Positions 6,302-12,982 of a DNA stretch of 12,982 nucleotides are shown here, one piece after another. The stretch comes from Pseudomonadota bacterium (lineage in GTDB: Bacteria; Pseudomonadota; Alphaproteobacteria; Rhizobiales; Rhizobiaceae). A model generated the notes under the pieces. That model searched no databases, was not told the DNA's origin, and saw only the letters and a program-made list of their open reading frames with translations. Made by a program: the position numbers and the translations under genes. Position 1 is the first letter of the stretch, and each line of letters opens with the position of its first letter. The stretch spans positions 1-12,982 of the forward strand of contig JAEYTV010000354.1 of NCBI GenBank assembly GCA_023433855.1. Direction: 5' to 3'.

Positions 6302-7543
6302 CTATGGCGTCTCCGCCAGCGGCCACGAAACGCACATCGGCGTGGCCTCGCGGGTAAACATAAATCCTTTTAGAACCGGTATATCTTCCAGTTTCAACCC
6401 TGGAAGCCTGCGCGTAAGCACCGCGAGGCATTCCTCCAGCTCGATCCTCGCAAGTGCGTCTGCAGCGCACCTGTGTGCTCCGCCGCCAAAGGCAAGGTGC
6501 GGATGGCCCGTTGGCTTGCGGTTAATGTCGAACAGATCGGGATGTTCGTATATCGCGTCGTCGCGCAAGGCGGACATCGTCGACAGAATGACGAGTTGGC
6601 CAGCGGGGATCGTGCAGTCGGCAAGGTGGATGTCTTCCGTCGTCAGCCGCACCAATCCGGCAATGCCTGGTTCAAAGCGAAGAGCTTCGTTGACGGCGGC
6701 GTTGATGAGGTCGGGATTCTTGCAGACGGCTTCCCATTGGCTGCGACGCAGGAGCAGGGCAGCCGTCTGTGCTACAACCGAGGCGCGGACTGAAAGTGTG
6801 CCGCCGAGGATGAGTTGGACAACCTGCGCGACGGTCTCGGCCACGGATAGCCCGTCTCTTCCTGCCTCCGCAGCAAACGCTGAAATGAAGTCCTCCTTCG
6901 GCCGCTCCCGGCTTATCAGGATCATGCGCTCAAGATAACTGTGCAAGAAATCGGCAGCTTCCGCGCATTTCGTGGTTTCCCGTTCGTCGAAGTCGGGCGC
7001 GAAAAATCGACTCAGTTGGGAAACCTGGTATATGAACGCCGGGGTATCTTCTCGCCGAACACCGAGAAGGCTCGCCAAGGTATGAATCGGGAAGTGGGCG
7101 GCAAACTGGCTGACGAACTCAAGATGCCCGTCATTGGAAAATGCCGCAATCAGGGTCTCGGCGGCGTTCCGCGCATGATATTTTGCGGCATCGAGAAGCT
7201 GGTTCGCAAGGGCGCGCGATATAGGCGCTCTGCGGCGTGCATGAGGCTCGCCGTTGGCCGTCAGCATCCCGTGCTGAAAGATGTCGAAGAGCGGCCCGCT
7301 CGTCAGCCCTCGTCCCTGCGGAACAAAGGTTTCGGTCGCACACAGGCGAGGATCATTGCACAAACCGCTCACGTCGGCGTGACGGAGGACGAAGTATCCG
7401 CCGGCCTCAAATGCAACGACCCGATGAGTTTTGCGCCAGCGCCTGAACGCCTCGTGCGGATTAGCCGTTAGTTCAGCTGTCGTCAGGATCGGGAAATCTG
7501 CGCCTTCAGCGCCACGGTGTCGGCTTAGGGTGGTATCATTCAT
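6302..7543 (-). CDS. Cytochrome P450 with a non-standard I helix
   Basis: This 413-aa soluble bacterial P450 is a heme-thiolate monooxygenase needing external electron donors. Visible marks, numbered from the ATG at 7543, are the helix C motif GEPHARRR (98-105), the K-helix ExxR motif E286-A-L-R289, and the heme loop FGGGAHRCAADALAR (352-366) with the ligand C359. The usual I-helix [A/G]Gx[D/E]T is here GGTLS (247-251): Leu250 replaces the acid and Ser251 the threonine. In the heme loop Ala361 stands where Gly is usual. The start is set by GAGGA at 7555-7551, 7 nt upstream; earlier in-frame ATGs (7645, 7606) overlap the preceding gene and lack such a site. The gene follows the binding-protein gene by 55 nt, so they are probably co-transcribed. 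No ferredoxin or reductase gene is seen nearby. The substrate is unknown. Confidence 0.92.
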   Translation of the reverse strand: MNDTTLSRHRGAEGADFPILTTAELTANPHEAFRRWRKTHRVVAFEAGGYFVLRHADVSGLCNDPRLCATETFVPQGRGLTSGPLFDIFQHGMLTANGEPHARRRAPISRALANQLLDAAKYHARNAAETLIAAFSNDGHLEFVSQFAAHFPIHTLASLLGVRREDTPAFIYQVSQLSRFFAPDFDERETTKCAEAADFLHSYLERMILISRERPKEDFISAFAAEAGRDGLSVAETVAQVVQLILGGTLSVRASVVAQTAALLLRRSQWEAVCKNPDLINAAVNEALRFEPGIAGLVRLTTEDIHLADCTIPAGQLVILSTMSALRDDAIYEHPDLFDINRKPTGHPHLAFGGGAHRCAADALARIELEECLAVLTRRLPGLKLEDIPVLKGFMFTREATPMCVSWPLAETP

Positions 7544-7550
7544 CGAAGGA

Positions 7551-7555
7551 TCCTC
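7551..7555 (-). promoter_or_regulatory. Shine-Dalgarno fixing the P450 start
   Basis: GAGGA lies 7 nt before the ATG at 7543. It selects this start over the two upstream in-frame ATGs, and the resulting length (413 aa) suits a soluble class I bacterial P450. Confidence 0.7.
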
Positions 7556-7598
7556 GTTGGATGGGTTCGGCCCGCAGACGATGGCGGCACCGTTTCTT

Positions 7599-8648
7599 TC
7601 AGTCATCGTGGCGGGGTCTTTTTCCGGGCATAGCGCTGCGCACAAGGTCGTCGATTTGTGTCTCGGCCAGCTCTATTTGGTAGAAGAGCTTGAAGAATGT
7701 CCGCACTTCCGTTCTCAGATCCGTCCTGAAGCGGCCCGGATAAAAGAGCTCCGTCAACCAGGGGATACCTATCAGTCGGTTTATTCCCGGCGGAGAATCG
7801 ATCCAGCCGAAGGGGAGCGTCGGCGTCTGATAGATCCTGCGGTGCCGTACGGCGGCAACATCGGCCCACCGGGGGTCGCTTGCCGCATCATCGACGAATG
7901 ATGCTGAAGTCCCCAGGATGATGTCGGGGTTCCACTTTCGCACCGTGTCCAGGGAGACTGTTTGCAGCTCGCCCGGGCCTGCTGCCGCCGCCACATTTCT
8001 TCCGCCGGCTAGATCTATCAGTTCGACATTGAGCGACCCGGCGGCGCCGGTTTCAAGGCCATTCGGCCCCCGTCCGTAATAGACATTCGGACGCTCGTCC
8101 GCCGGAACCGAAGCCAGATCGTGCTCAAGCGCCAACAACCTGGCGGCCGCGAATGCCGCCAACTCGTCACCACGCGACTGAACTCCCAGGAGGTCGCCCA
8201 CCTGGCGCAGGCTTTGTGCAGACCTGGAAAGACTTCCATCAATCAGCACGTAAGGAATGCCTGTTTCTGCCTGGACCTTGTCGGCAAGCGCGACATACTC
8301 GCCGTCGACAGTCCCCACGTCGATAATGATGTCCGGCTTCGCGTTCTGCAGGACATCTGGCCTGATCATTCCGCTTTCCCCGGTCAGCCGGTCAAGCGTC
8401 GGCAGCAAACGAGCGTTGGGCAGCAGAAACTCCTGCTCTTTCGGGGTCGGCGCTCGATGCCAGCCCAGCAGTTTCTCGGGCGCCACCACGTATACCATCA
8501 CGGCGGCGGGCGGGCCGGCCGGGAACACCCTTCCGATCCGCTCGGGAATATCGACCTTTCGTCCGCCAGCGTCGGTGATCTGCCGCGCGACGGCCGGCAC
8601 GCAGATCGCCGCAAGGACAAAGATCGCCAACAAAAACTGTCTCACCAC
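7599..8648 (-). CDS. Periplasmic metal-chelate ABC transporter substrate-binding protein (Fec/BtuF type)
   Basis: This 349-aa protein has a Sec signal peptide (residues 1-21, likely cleavage after PAVA). Two alpha/beta lobes follow: VDIPERIGRVFPAGPPAAVM begins the first, VLQNAKPDIIIDVG is typical of it, and VRKWNPDIILGTSASF marks the second. Near the end GWIDSPPGINRLIGIPWL is characteristic of the COG0614 group that binds ferric siderophores, heme, cobalamin or, in MolA-like members, molybdate and tungstate. The ligand cannot be chosen from the sequence. Translation starts at one of two tandem GTG codons (8648 or 8645) behind GAGG at 8660-8657. The gene leads a two-gene unit with the P450. 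No permease or ATPase gene of the same transporter is in the window, so it must borrow one encoded elsewhere or serve as a sensor or scavenger. Confidence 0.9.
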   Translation of the reverse strand: MVRQFLLAIFVLAAICVPAVARQITDAGGRKVDIPERIGRVFPAGPPAAVMVYVVAPEKLLGWHRAPTPKEQEFLLPNARLLPTLDRLTGESGMIRPDVLQNAKPDIIIDVGTVDGEYVALADKVQAETGIPYVLIDGSLSRSAQSLRQVGDLLGVQSRGDELAAFAAARLLALEHDLASVPADERPNVYYGRGPNGLETGAAGSLNVELIDLAGGRNVAAAAGPGELQTVSLDTVRKWNPDIILGTSASFVDDAASDPRWADVAAVRHRRIYQTPTLPFGWIDSPPGINRLIGIPWLTELFYPGRFRTDLRTEVRTFFKLFYQIELAETQIDDLVRSAMPGKRPRHDD

Positions 8649-8987
8649 TGGTCAAACCTCGTTTGGTGCAAAGGGACTGGAAGTGCCGGAGCCAACCGGC
8701 AGTTCAACAAGGTCTCCGCGTTTCGTTGAAGCTCGGAAGGCTATTCCCATTTGCAAGCCGGGCCATGCTATGGATGCCTGACCGTTGTTATTAGCGAATT
8801 ACCGCCGCGCGCTTCATGGCTACAGCTGTAATCATGAAGCCGGGCTGGTCTCCGGCAGATCCAGCGGATCGCCTTGCGCCGGCTGAGCGAGACCCAGGTC
8901 AACTCAAACGCATGAGACCTCTGCAACCGCTCCGGAAGTGGTCTCTAAGCAGCGAAGGAAAAGGGCGCGGCGGCTGCGATAAGCGAG
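8649..8987. other. 339-nt gap between cdh and the binding-protein gene
   Basis: No gene is supported. It contains the leader and promoter region of the binding protein-P450 unit, an AT-rich spot around 8784-8801, and the 30-bp dyad at 8811-8840. No clear -35/-10 pair could be assigned. Confidence 0.55.
8811..8840. promoter_or_regulatory. 30-bp nested dyad, candidate operator
   Basis: Outer arms GCTTCATG (8811-8818) and CATGAAGC (8833-8840) are perfect reverse complements. They enclose the perfect 10-bp palindrome TACAGCTGTA (8821-8830) on the same axis. In all 13 of 15 base pairs are symmetrical. It lies 163 nt upstream of the binding-protein start. No U-run follows on either strand, which favours a protein-binding site over a terminator. 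Confidence 0.5.
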
Positions 8988-9719
8988 CTACATGCCACAT
9001 GAATAATCCTGAAGTTCTCCGGAGGATGCGAGGTTCAGATCACGCAGCGACAGTTCCGTGGCCAGGAGCAAGAATTCCTCGCCTCGGCCCTTCGCCACAG
9101 CGAGACCGAAGCGACCCATCTCTCCCGCAGCACCGGGGAGATCACGGGCCAGCAGCAGAAATGGGCCAGCCTGCTGGATCTGCTGCCGATCGACCCGACG
9201 GATCCAGTAGTTGTTGGAGAGCAACCCGCCGGGTAGCGGTTCCCAGGTCGCCGCAGGATAGGGGACCTGATCCAGACGTGCTTTCACTTCATCTGAGAGG
9301 CAGGAGATATGAACATGAAGACGGTTCTGCGAACGACCATAGCGGGAGTTCACCGCCAGCAGGATGTCTTCTTCGGCAATACCGTGGCGCTCTGTTAGAA
9401 AGTCACGGTTTTCCCAAGCGAGCCAGAAAAAGTTCGGAGTTGATGGGTCAAGAAGCTGCATGCTTTCGATGCCGCTAATCCGCTGCGTCGGAAGAAGCAG
9501 ATAGTGGCGAGATCCCTTCCTGTCCCTGATGATCACGTAACCCGAGATAGGATCGACCTTCAGGCACGGCTCTTCCGGAGCTGGCGGGGCCCCTTGCACA
9601 CCGCAGCGCCCCTCAACGAGCTGGGACAGCGCGTCTGGATCCGCGCGAAGCATCACATACAGGCTGGTCAGCAGCGCCCCGATCACGAAAACGGCAAGCA
9701 GATACCGAAGTGGTTTCAT
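8988..9719 (-). CDS. cdh: CDP-diacylglycerol pyrophosphatase
   Basis: This 243-aa protein is close in length to E. coli Cdh (about 250 aa). Cdh hydrolyses CDP-diacylglycerol to CMP and phosphatidate at the membrane, affecting phospholipid precursor pools. Residues 5-23 form an N-terminal membrane anchor, with the rest on the periplasmic side in the known family. The HIT-like catalytic motif is LHVHISC (134-140) with His135 and His137; NSRYGRSQNR just before it and the downstream LSNNYWIRRV also fit the family. The start has GGAG at 9730-9727, 7 nt before the ATG. The gene follows the GMC dehydrogenase by 125 nt on the same strand; a joint transcript is possible. Its link to the sigma factor genes upstream is unknown. 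Confidence 0.88.
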   Translation of the reverse strand: MKPLRYLLAVFVIGALLTSLYVMLRADPDALSQLVEGRCGVQGAPPAPEEPCLKVDPISGYVIIRDRKGSRHYLLLPTQRISGIESMQLLDPSTPNFFWLAWENRDFLTERHGIAEEDILLAVNSRYGRSQNRLHVHISCLSDEVKARLDQVPYPAATWEPLPGGLLSNNYWIRRVDRQQIQQAGPFLLLARDLPGAAGEMGRFGLAVAKGRGEEFLLLATELSLRDLNLASSGELQDYSCGM

Positions 9720-9844
9720 TGAATTTCTCCAGGCGGGCGCACCGCTGCCGTGTAGGGCAGGCGCTACCGTCCCGCTTACCGGCCTCTCGGCACGCCAGGT
9801 TCGATCTGGTCGCGGAGGGTCTCCGCAAGGTGGGTGAGTGTCCG

Positions 9845-11455
9845 CTATGCCGGTTCGGCGGCGGCAAGGCGGTGTGTTGCCCGAATGAGATCGGCGGCCC
9901 GCTCGCCGATCACTACACAGGGAGCCATTGTGTTGCCCGTCGTGATCTTGGGCATGATCGACGCGTCGGCGACCCGAAGGTTGGAGATGCCGTAGACACG
10001 CAGGTGACTGTCGACAACCGCCATCGCGTCACGGCCCATCTTGGCGGTGCAGCATTGATGCGCGAACGGCGCCGCCGCGTTGCGGATGAATTCCTCCATT
10101 CCTGCACGGTCTCGCGGGCCGGGAACGACCTCTCGCTTCACCAGAGGGCGCAGGTTCTGGCTGTTGCCGATTTCGCGGCAGAGCTCGATGGTCTCGAATG
10201 CCGCCGCCATGTCTTCGGGCGCGCTGAGAAAGTTTGCTTCGATCAGCATCGGATCGAGTGGAGAGGGTCCGGAAAGTCTCAGCTTTCCGCGGCTTTTCGG
10301 CTGAGCCAGACCGGTGAACATCGTCCAGCCATGTTCCGGTGCCGTCACTCCGACTTCCGGCGGGGATGGCACCGCAAATTCCAGTTGGCAATGCAGGAGA
10401 TCAGGGGTGGCCAGACTTGCAGCGCTCTTGGAATACAGCACCGCCTCGCAGCCTCCACCGCCTACTCCTTGCGGCTTCTGGTACTCCCATGTGCAGCTGA
10501 AAGCGATGTGGTCCTGATGGTTTTCCCCGACCCCGGGCAGATTTTCAACGATGGGGATTCCGTGCCTGCGCAGTTCGGGGGCCGGTCCAATTCCTGATTG
10601 CATGAGGACCTTGGGTGTATGAACCGCGCCGAGACAGAGGATAACTTCGCAGGCCGCTTCGAAGCCCACCGGCCGTCCATCATGGATGACTTCTACACCA
10701 GTCGCCTTCTTGCCCGACAGAAGCACTCGTGTGACGAGAGCGTCAGTCAGCACGGTCAAGTTCGGCTGGGGCATCCGAGGGTAGGTGTAGGACCTGAAAA
10801 GCGACTGGCGTCTGCCATTCTTGATCCTTAGTTCCGCTATGGCGCTGCCGGCGGAGGCCTCCATCATTTCACCATTGGCGCTGTCGAATGTCGGAATATC
10901 TAGTGATCTCGCAGCCTCCAGCGTCGCCGGAGCCAAGGCCTGCGGCGTCTGCGGCTGAGCAACATAAACGGGTCCGCCAGTCCCTCTGCGGCGAGGATCA
11001 GGTTTCCCTTGCCAGTCCTCGATGCGTCGGTAGTATCCGAGAATGGAGTCATAACCCCATGCGGCGTCCCCCGATGCCTCGGCAAAATGGTCCCAGTCTG
11101 CCTGAAAACCTCGGGCCCAGACCATCACGTTGATGCTGGAGCCCCCGCCCAGGACCTTGCCCATACTCATTGGCAGCCGTCTGGAGTTGATATGTTTCGA
11201 CGGCTGGCTCTCGAACGCCCAGTCCCGGCTCGATCCCAGGTTCAGCGGCCACTGCTCCGGCTTCATGACCGCGTCAGACATGTCGCTGCCGCCCGCCTCC
11301 AGCAGCAACACCTGGGCGTCGGGGTTCTCGGCGAGACGGCCCGCGATGACCGAGCCACTTGAACCACTTCCACAGACAATGAAGTCGAAGCTGGCAGGAG
11401 TGGCGGCTCCTCCACGCATCAGCAGGTCGTGAGAGGTCGGAATGATGGAAGCCAT
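9845..11455 (-). CDS. GMC-family FAD-dependent alcohol/choline-type dehydrogenase
   Basis: This 536-aa flavoprotein has the usual length for bacterial GMC oxidoreductases. The N-terminal ADP-binding motif is CGSGSSGSVIAGRL (28-41), with LLLEAGG ending the second strand (50-56). The GMC signature GKVLGGGSSIN covers 99-109, and the second family signature includes GAVHTPKVLMQSGIGP. Catalytic residues of the family are matched by His466 in FAHQCCTAKMG and Asn508 in TTGNTMAP. Two adjacent cysteines (468-469) follow the catalytic His where Pro-x-Gly-Thr is common. Such enzymes oxidise primary alcohols such as choline or polyethylene glycol, passing electrons to oxygen or a quinone; the substrate here is unknown. 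A weak AGGGAT precedes the ATG at 11455. It lies 264 nt downstream of nrsF and 125 nt upstream of cdh. Confidence 0.92.
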   Translation of the reverse strand: MASIIPTSHDLLMRGGAATPASFDFIVCGSGSSGSVIAGRLAENPDAQVLLLEAGGSDMSDAVMKPEQWPLNLGSSRDWAFESQPSKHINSRRLPMSMGKVLGGGSSINVMVWARGFQADWDHFAEASGDAAWGYDSILGYYRRIEDWQGKPDPRRRGTGGPVYVAQPQTPQALAPATLEAARSLDIPTFDSANGEMMEASAGSAIAELRIKNGRRQSLFRSYTYPRMPQPNLTVLTDALVTRVLLSGKKATGVEVIHDGRPVGFEAACEVILCLGAVHTPKVLMQSGIGPAPELRRHGIPIVENLPGVGENHQDHIAFSCTWEYQKPQGVGGGGCEAVLYSKSAASLATPDLLHCQLEFAVPSPPEVGVTAPEHGWTMFTGLAQPKSRGKLRLSGPSPLDPMLIEANFLSAPEDMAAAFETIELCREIGNSQNLRPLVKREVVPGPRDRAGMEEFIRNAAAPFAHQCCTAKMGRDAMAVVDSHLRVYGISNLRVADASIMPKITTGNTMAPCVVIGERAADLIRATHRLAAAEPA

Positions 11456-11719
11456 GGATATCCCTATGTTCCAGGAGCGGGCTCTGATCTCAAAAGTGCC
11501 GGGACGATGGCTTGCGCGTGTTGCGAGGCTGTTTCCAACGGCCGCCTATTCGTTTCAATTGCATTGCGGGTATGAATCCCGGCTACCTGAGCTCCGGCAC
11601 CAGGTTCCAGGTGTCGCGGTTTGCCGCCTTCGGAGCGAGCCGGATGCAAGGAGGGGCAGGCTCGCGTGCAAGATCGAGCTTGAACTCCAAGGGTTTTGGG
11701 TTGCGCGGCATGAACGCTG
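11456..11719. other. 264-nt gap between nrsF and the GMC gene
   Basis: No gene or terminator is recognisable. A CATACC-N16-CGAA arrangement on the minus strand (11574-11549) has the spacing of the sigma-F-like promoter but only half of its -35 letters, so it is not called as a promoter. Confidence 0.4.
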
Positions 11720-12379
11720 TTACCAGGCAAGCGTCCTCGGTCCGAGAAAGGCGCCAAGCCCAGTGGTTAGTGCGATGGCGACGCTATACCAGAGAGCAAC
11801 GAACGCCGCTCCGTCATTGAGGCATGCCAGCGAGTATGCCGCGCCGCCGAGTGATCCCGCCAGCAGACCGGCGACGGCACCTGCGCGAACAAGATTGGTC
11901 GGAATACCTTTGCGCATGCTGGCGAGGAGGAGGAAAAGTGCCGGCGCCGCAGCGAGCACAATCGAGGACACGCATTTTGCTGTCGACCACCGGTTGATGC
12001 CGGAAAGCGGAAAGCCTGAACTGTCCAACACGACGCCTGTGATCATGAAGCCTGCGGCGGGAAGCAACAGCAGGATGGGCCTTATGGGAGCGCCGGGGAC
12101 CGAGGCGCGCCACATCATCGACACGCCTGCCAAAGCTGCAAGGCCCATTGCGGCGACCTTGAAGTTGAACGTCCAGGATGACACGAGGTCCGCAAGGTCA
12201 CTTCTCCACCCGATGACGAAGGTGACAATTGCCAGCGCCGCAAGCGCTGCTGCAGTTATTCCATATGCGAAGACAGCGCGCATGCGGACGGGGCGGACCG
12301 GCTTGTCTTCCACCTGACCGGCAAGTCTCGCGACGAGACTTGCCGTGGACCCTTTGGACGTCCTGTCGATTGATGTCAT
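11720..12379 (-). CDS. nrsF: Membrane anti-sigma factor, NrsF/DUF1109 family
   Basis: This 219-aa integral membrane protein has about six hydrophobic segments after a polar N-terminal region of about 30 residues that probably contacts the sigma factor. DUF1109 proteins hold their cognate ECF sigma factor inactive; in Caulobacter, NrsF restrains SigF until heavy-metal or oxidative stress. Two cysteines, Cys136 and Cys186, lie 50 residues apart; as I recall the Caulobacter pair is Cys131/Cys181, the same spacing, and needed for the response. The ATG overlaps the TGA of the sigma gene (ATGA), giving the expected sigma-then-anti-sigma order and translational coupling; GGAGG lies about 12 nt upstream inside the sigma gene. 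Assignment as the sigma's partner is strong from context and family; the stimulus is inferred. Confidence 0.88.
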   Translation of the reverse strand: MTSIDRTSKGSTASLVARLAGQVEDKPVRPVRMRAVFAYGITAAALAALAIVTFVIGWRSDLADLVSSWTFNFKVAAMGLAALAGVSMMWRASVPGAPIRPILLLLPAAGFMITGVVLDSSGFPLSGINRWSTAKCVSSIVLAAAPALFLLLASMRKGIPTNLVRAGAVAGLLAGSLGGAAYSLACLNDGAAFVALWYSVAIALTTGLGAFLGPRTLAW

Positions 12380-12942
12380 TGTCCGACATTCCCTCCTGCA
12401 AGCGCCTTCAGCTTTTTCAAAGAGCGATGGAAGGCTACGCGGACTGCCCCCTCGCTCATGCTGAAACGCGCGGCGGTTTCTCCCGGCGTGGCACCTTCAA
12501 TCCCTATTGCGCGCACTACCGATCGCTGTCCGGCCGGAAGGGCCGAAATCAGCCGCTCCATGTCTTCCGTGCTCCGGTCGCCCGGGAGCAGTCCCTCCGC
12601 GAAAATGGCAGACCACTGCGCGTCCGTGAGGTCACTGCGACGGCTGGCGTCGCGACGCATCTTTCGCGTCGCATCAATCAGTTTGTAGCGGGCAATGGCG
12701 TTTAGCCAGGGCACGAGGGGGCGCGTTTCATCCCAGTAATCCCGCTTCGAATGGACGGCGATCAGGATCTCCTGCACGATATCTTCCACATGCGCCGGGC
12801 TCAATCCGCCTCGTCGGAGATACCATCCGACGAGCTGGCGCAGAAACGCGGCGAACTCGGTCAGGAAAGCCTCATAGGCGCGGCTCTCCCCGAGCCGCCC
12901 CGCGCGCATCCCTGCAGACCATGATAGTTCCTTTTCCGTCAC
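12376..12942 (-). CDS. sigF: ECF RNA polymerase sigma factor, SigF type
   Basis: This is a two-domain extracytoplasmic-function sigma factor of 188 aa. Region 2 spans about 22-95, with EDIVQEILIAVHSKRDYW binding core polymerase and the -10 element and WLNAIARYKLIDATRK following. Region 4 spans about 131-181, with LPAGQRSVV and the helix-turn-helix GATPGETAARFSMSEGAVR that reads the -35 element. The start is taken as the GTG at 12942 because the conserved WSAGMRAG segment lies just after it; no in-frame ATG precedes it, and the ATG at 12909 would cut into that segment. The stop overlaps the start of nrsF. A GTAACG-N16-CGAA promoter ends 10 nt before the GTG, implying autoregulation and an almost leaderless mRNA. 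Confidence 0.9.
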   Translation of the reverse strand: MTEKELSWSAGMRAGRLGESRAYEAFLTEFAAFLRQLVGWYLRRGGLSPAHVEDIVQEILIAVHSKRDYWDETRPLVPWLNAIARYKLIDATRKMRRDASRRSDLTDAQWSAIFAEGLLPGDRSTEDMERLISALPAGQRSVVRAIGIEGATPGETAARFSMSEGAVRVAFHRSLKKLKALAGGNVGQ

Positions 12943-12952
12943 ATCATGCTCT

Positions 12953-12978
12953 TTCGTCCGAAGGAGCCAAATCGTTAC
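12953..12978 (-). promoter_or_regulatory. Sigma-F-type promoter of the sigF-nrsF unit
   Basis: Minus-strand GTAACG (12978-12973), a 16-nt spacer, then CGAA (12956-12953) match the GTAACC-N16-CGAA consensus I recall for Caulobacter SigF, differing only in the last -35 base. It sits directly before the sigma gene, which supports self-activation. Confidence 0.7.
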
Positions 12979-12982
12979 CAGC

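Noticed and set aside
8816..9478. 220-codon plus-strand open frame over the dyad and the cdh 3' half
   Set aside because: It overlaps cdh antisense, is rich in Arg, Pro and Ser, and has no domain or ribosome binding site.
9795..9809. tRNA T-arm-like string CCAGGTTCGATCTGG
   Set aside because: No matching acceptor stem, D arm or anticodon arm could be built around it, so it is not a tRNA or a credible remnant.
9710..10597. 295-codon plus-strand open frame opposite the GMC gene
   Set aside because: It is antisense to a well-conserved flavoenzyme gene, and its translation has no family signature.
11549..11574. Minus-strand CATACC-N16-CGAA upstream of the GMC gene
   Set aside because: The spacing fits a sigma-F promoter but only three of six -35 letters match.
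11442..12317. 291-codon plus-strand open frame opposite nrsF
   Set aside because: It is antisense to nrsF, with low-complexity Ala/Arg/Ser composition and no supporting motif.

Overview
The window looks like a chromosomal or megaplasmid stretch of a GC-rich alphaproteobacterium, most likely in the Rhizobiales. The reasons are the DUF1127 small protein, a SigF/NrsF (DUF1109) sigma and anti-sigma pair of the Caulobacter/rhizobial type, the codon use, and the mix of solitary regulators, MHS-type transporter, P450 and GMC oxidoreductase. No species can be named from the sequence alone. Every confident gene except one is on the minus strand, so the window is best read from right to left.

Right end (12982 to 8988): a sigma-F-like promoter (GTAACG-N16-CGAA) lies at the very edge. 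It is followed almost without a leader by an ECF sigma factor gene that overlaps its anti-sigma gene nrsF by 4 nt (ATGA). NrsF carries two membrane cysteines 50 residues apart, as in the Caulobacter metal/oxidant-responsive protein. Downstream, after 264 nt, come a GMC-family FAD alcohol dehydrogenase and, 125 nt further, a CDP-diacylglycerol pyrophosphatase (Cdh).

Middle (8987 to 6302): a 339-nt gap with a striking 30-bp dyad precedes a two-gene unit. It encodes a periplasmic metal-chelate (Fec/BtuF-type) binding protein without any permease or ATPase, then a cytochrome P450 that lacks the usual acid-alcohol pair in its I helix.

Left half (6301 to 1): two OmpR-family response regulators, each 241 aa and about 73% identical without gaps, lie 3.5 kb apart with no histidine kinase in the window. 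Each starts at a non-ATG codon (GTG, TTG) behind a good Shine-Dalgarno. Their upstream regions share a conserved block at the same distance (about 148 nt) from the start, so they probably share a promoter or operator. The right-hand copy stands upstream of an MHS-family major facilitator, which is followed by an unrecognised 195-aa protein. The left-hand copy overlaps by 4 nt the start of a di-heme cytochrome c peroxidase (MauG/CcpA type) that runs off the left edge. Between them is the only plus-strand gene, a DUF1127 protein with a hairpin in its leader.

The genes share a redox, envelope-stress and metal flavour: ECF stress sigma, di-heme peroxidase, P450, FAD dehydrogenase and metal-chelate binding protein. 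That they form one circuit is only an inference. No tRNA, rRNA, CRISPR array, insertion sequence or integrase was seen.
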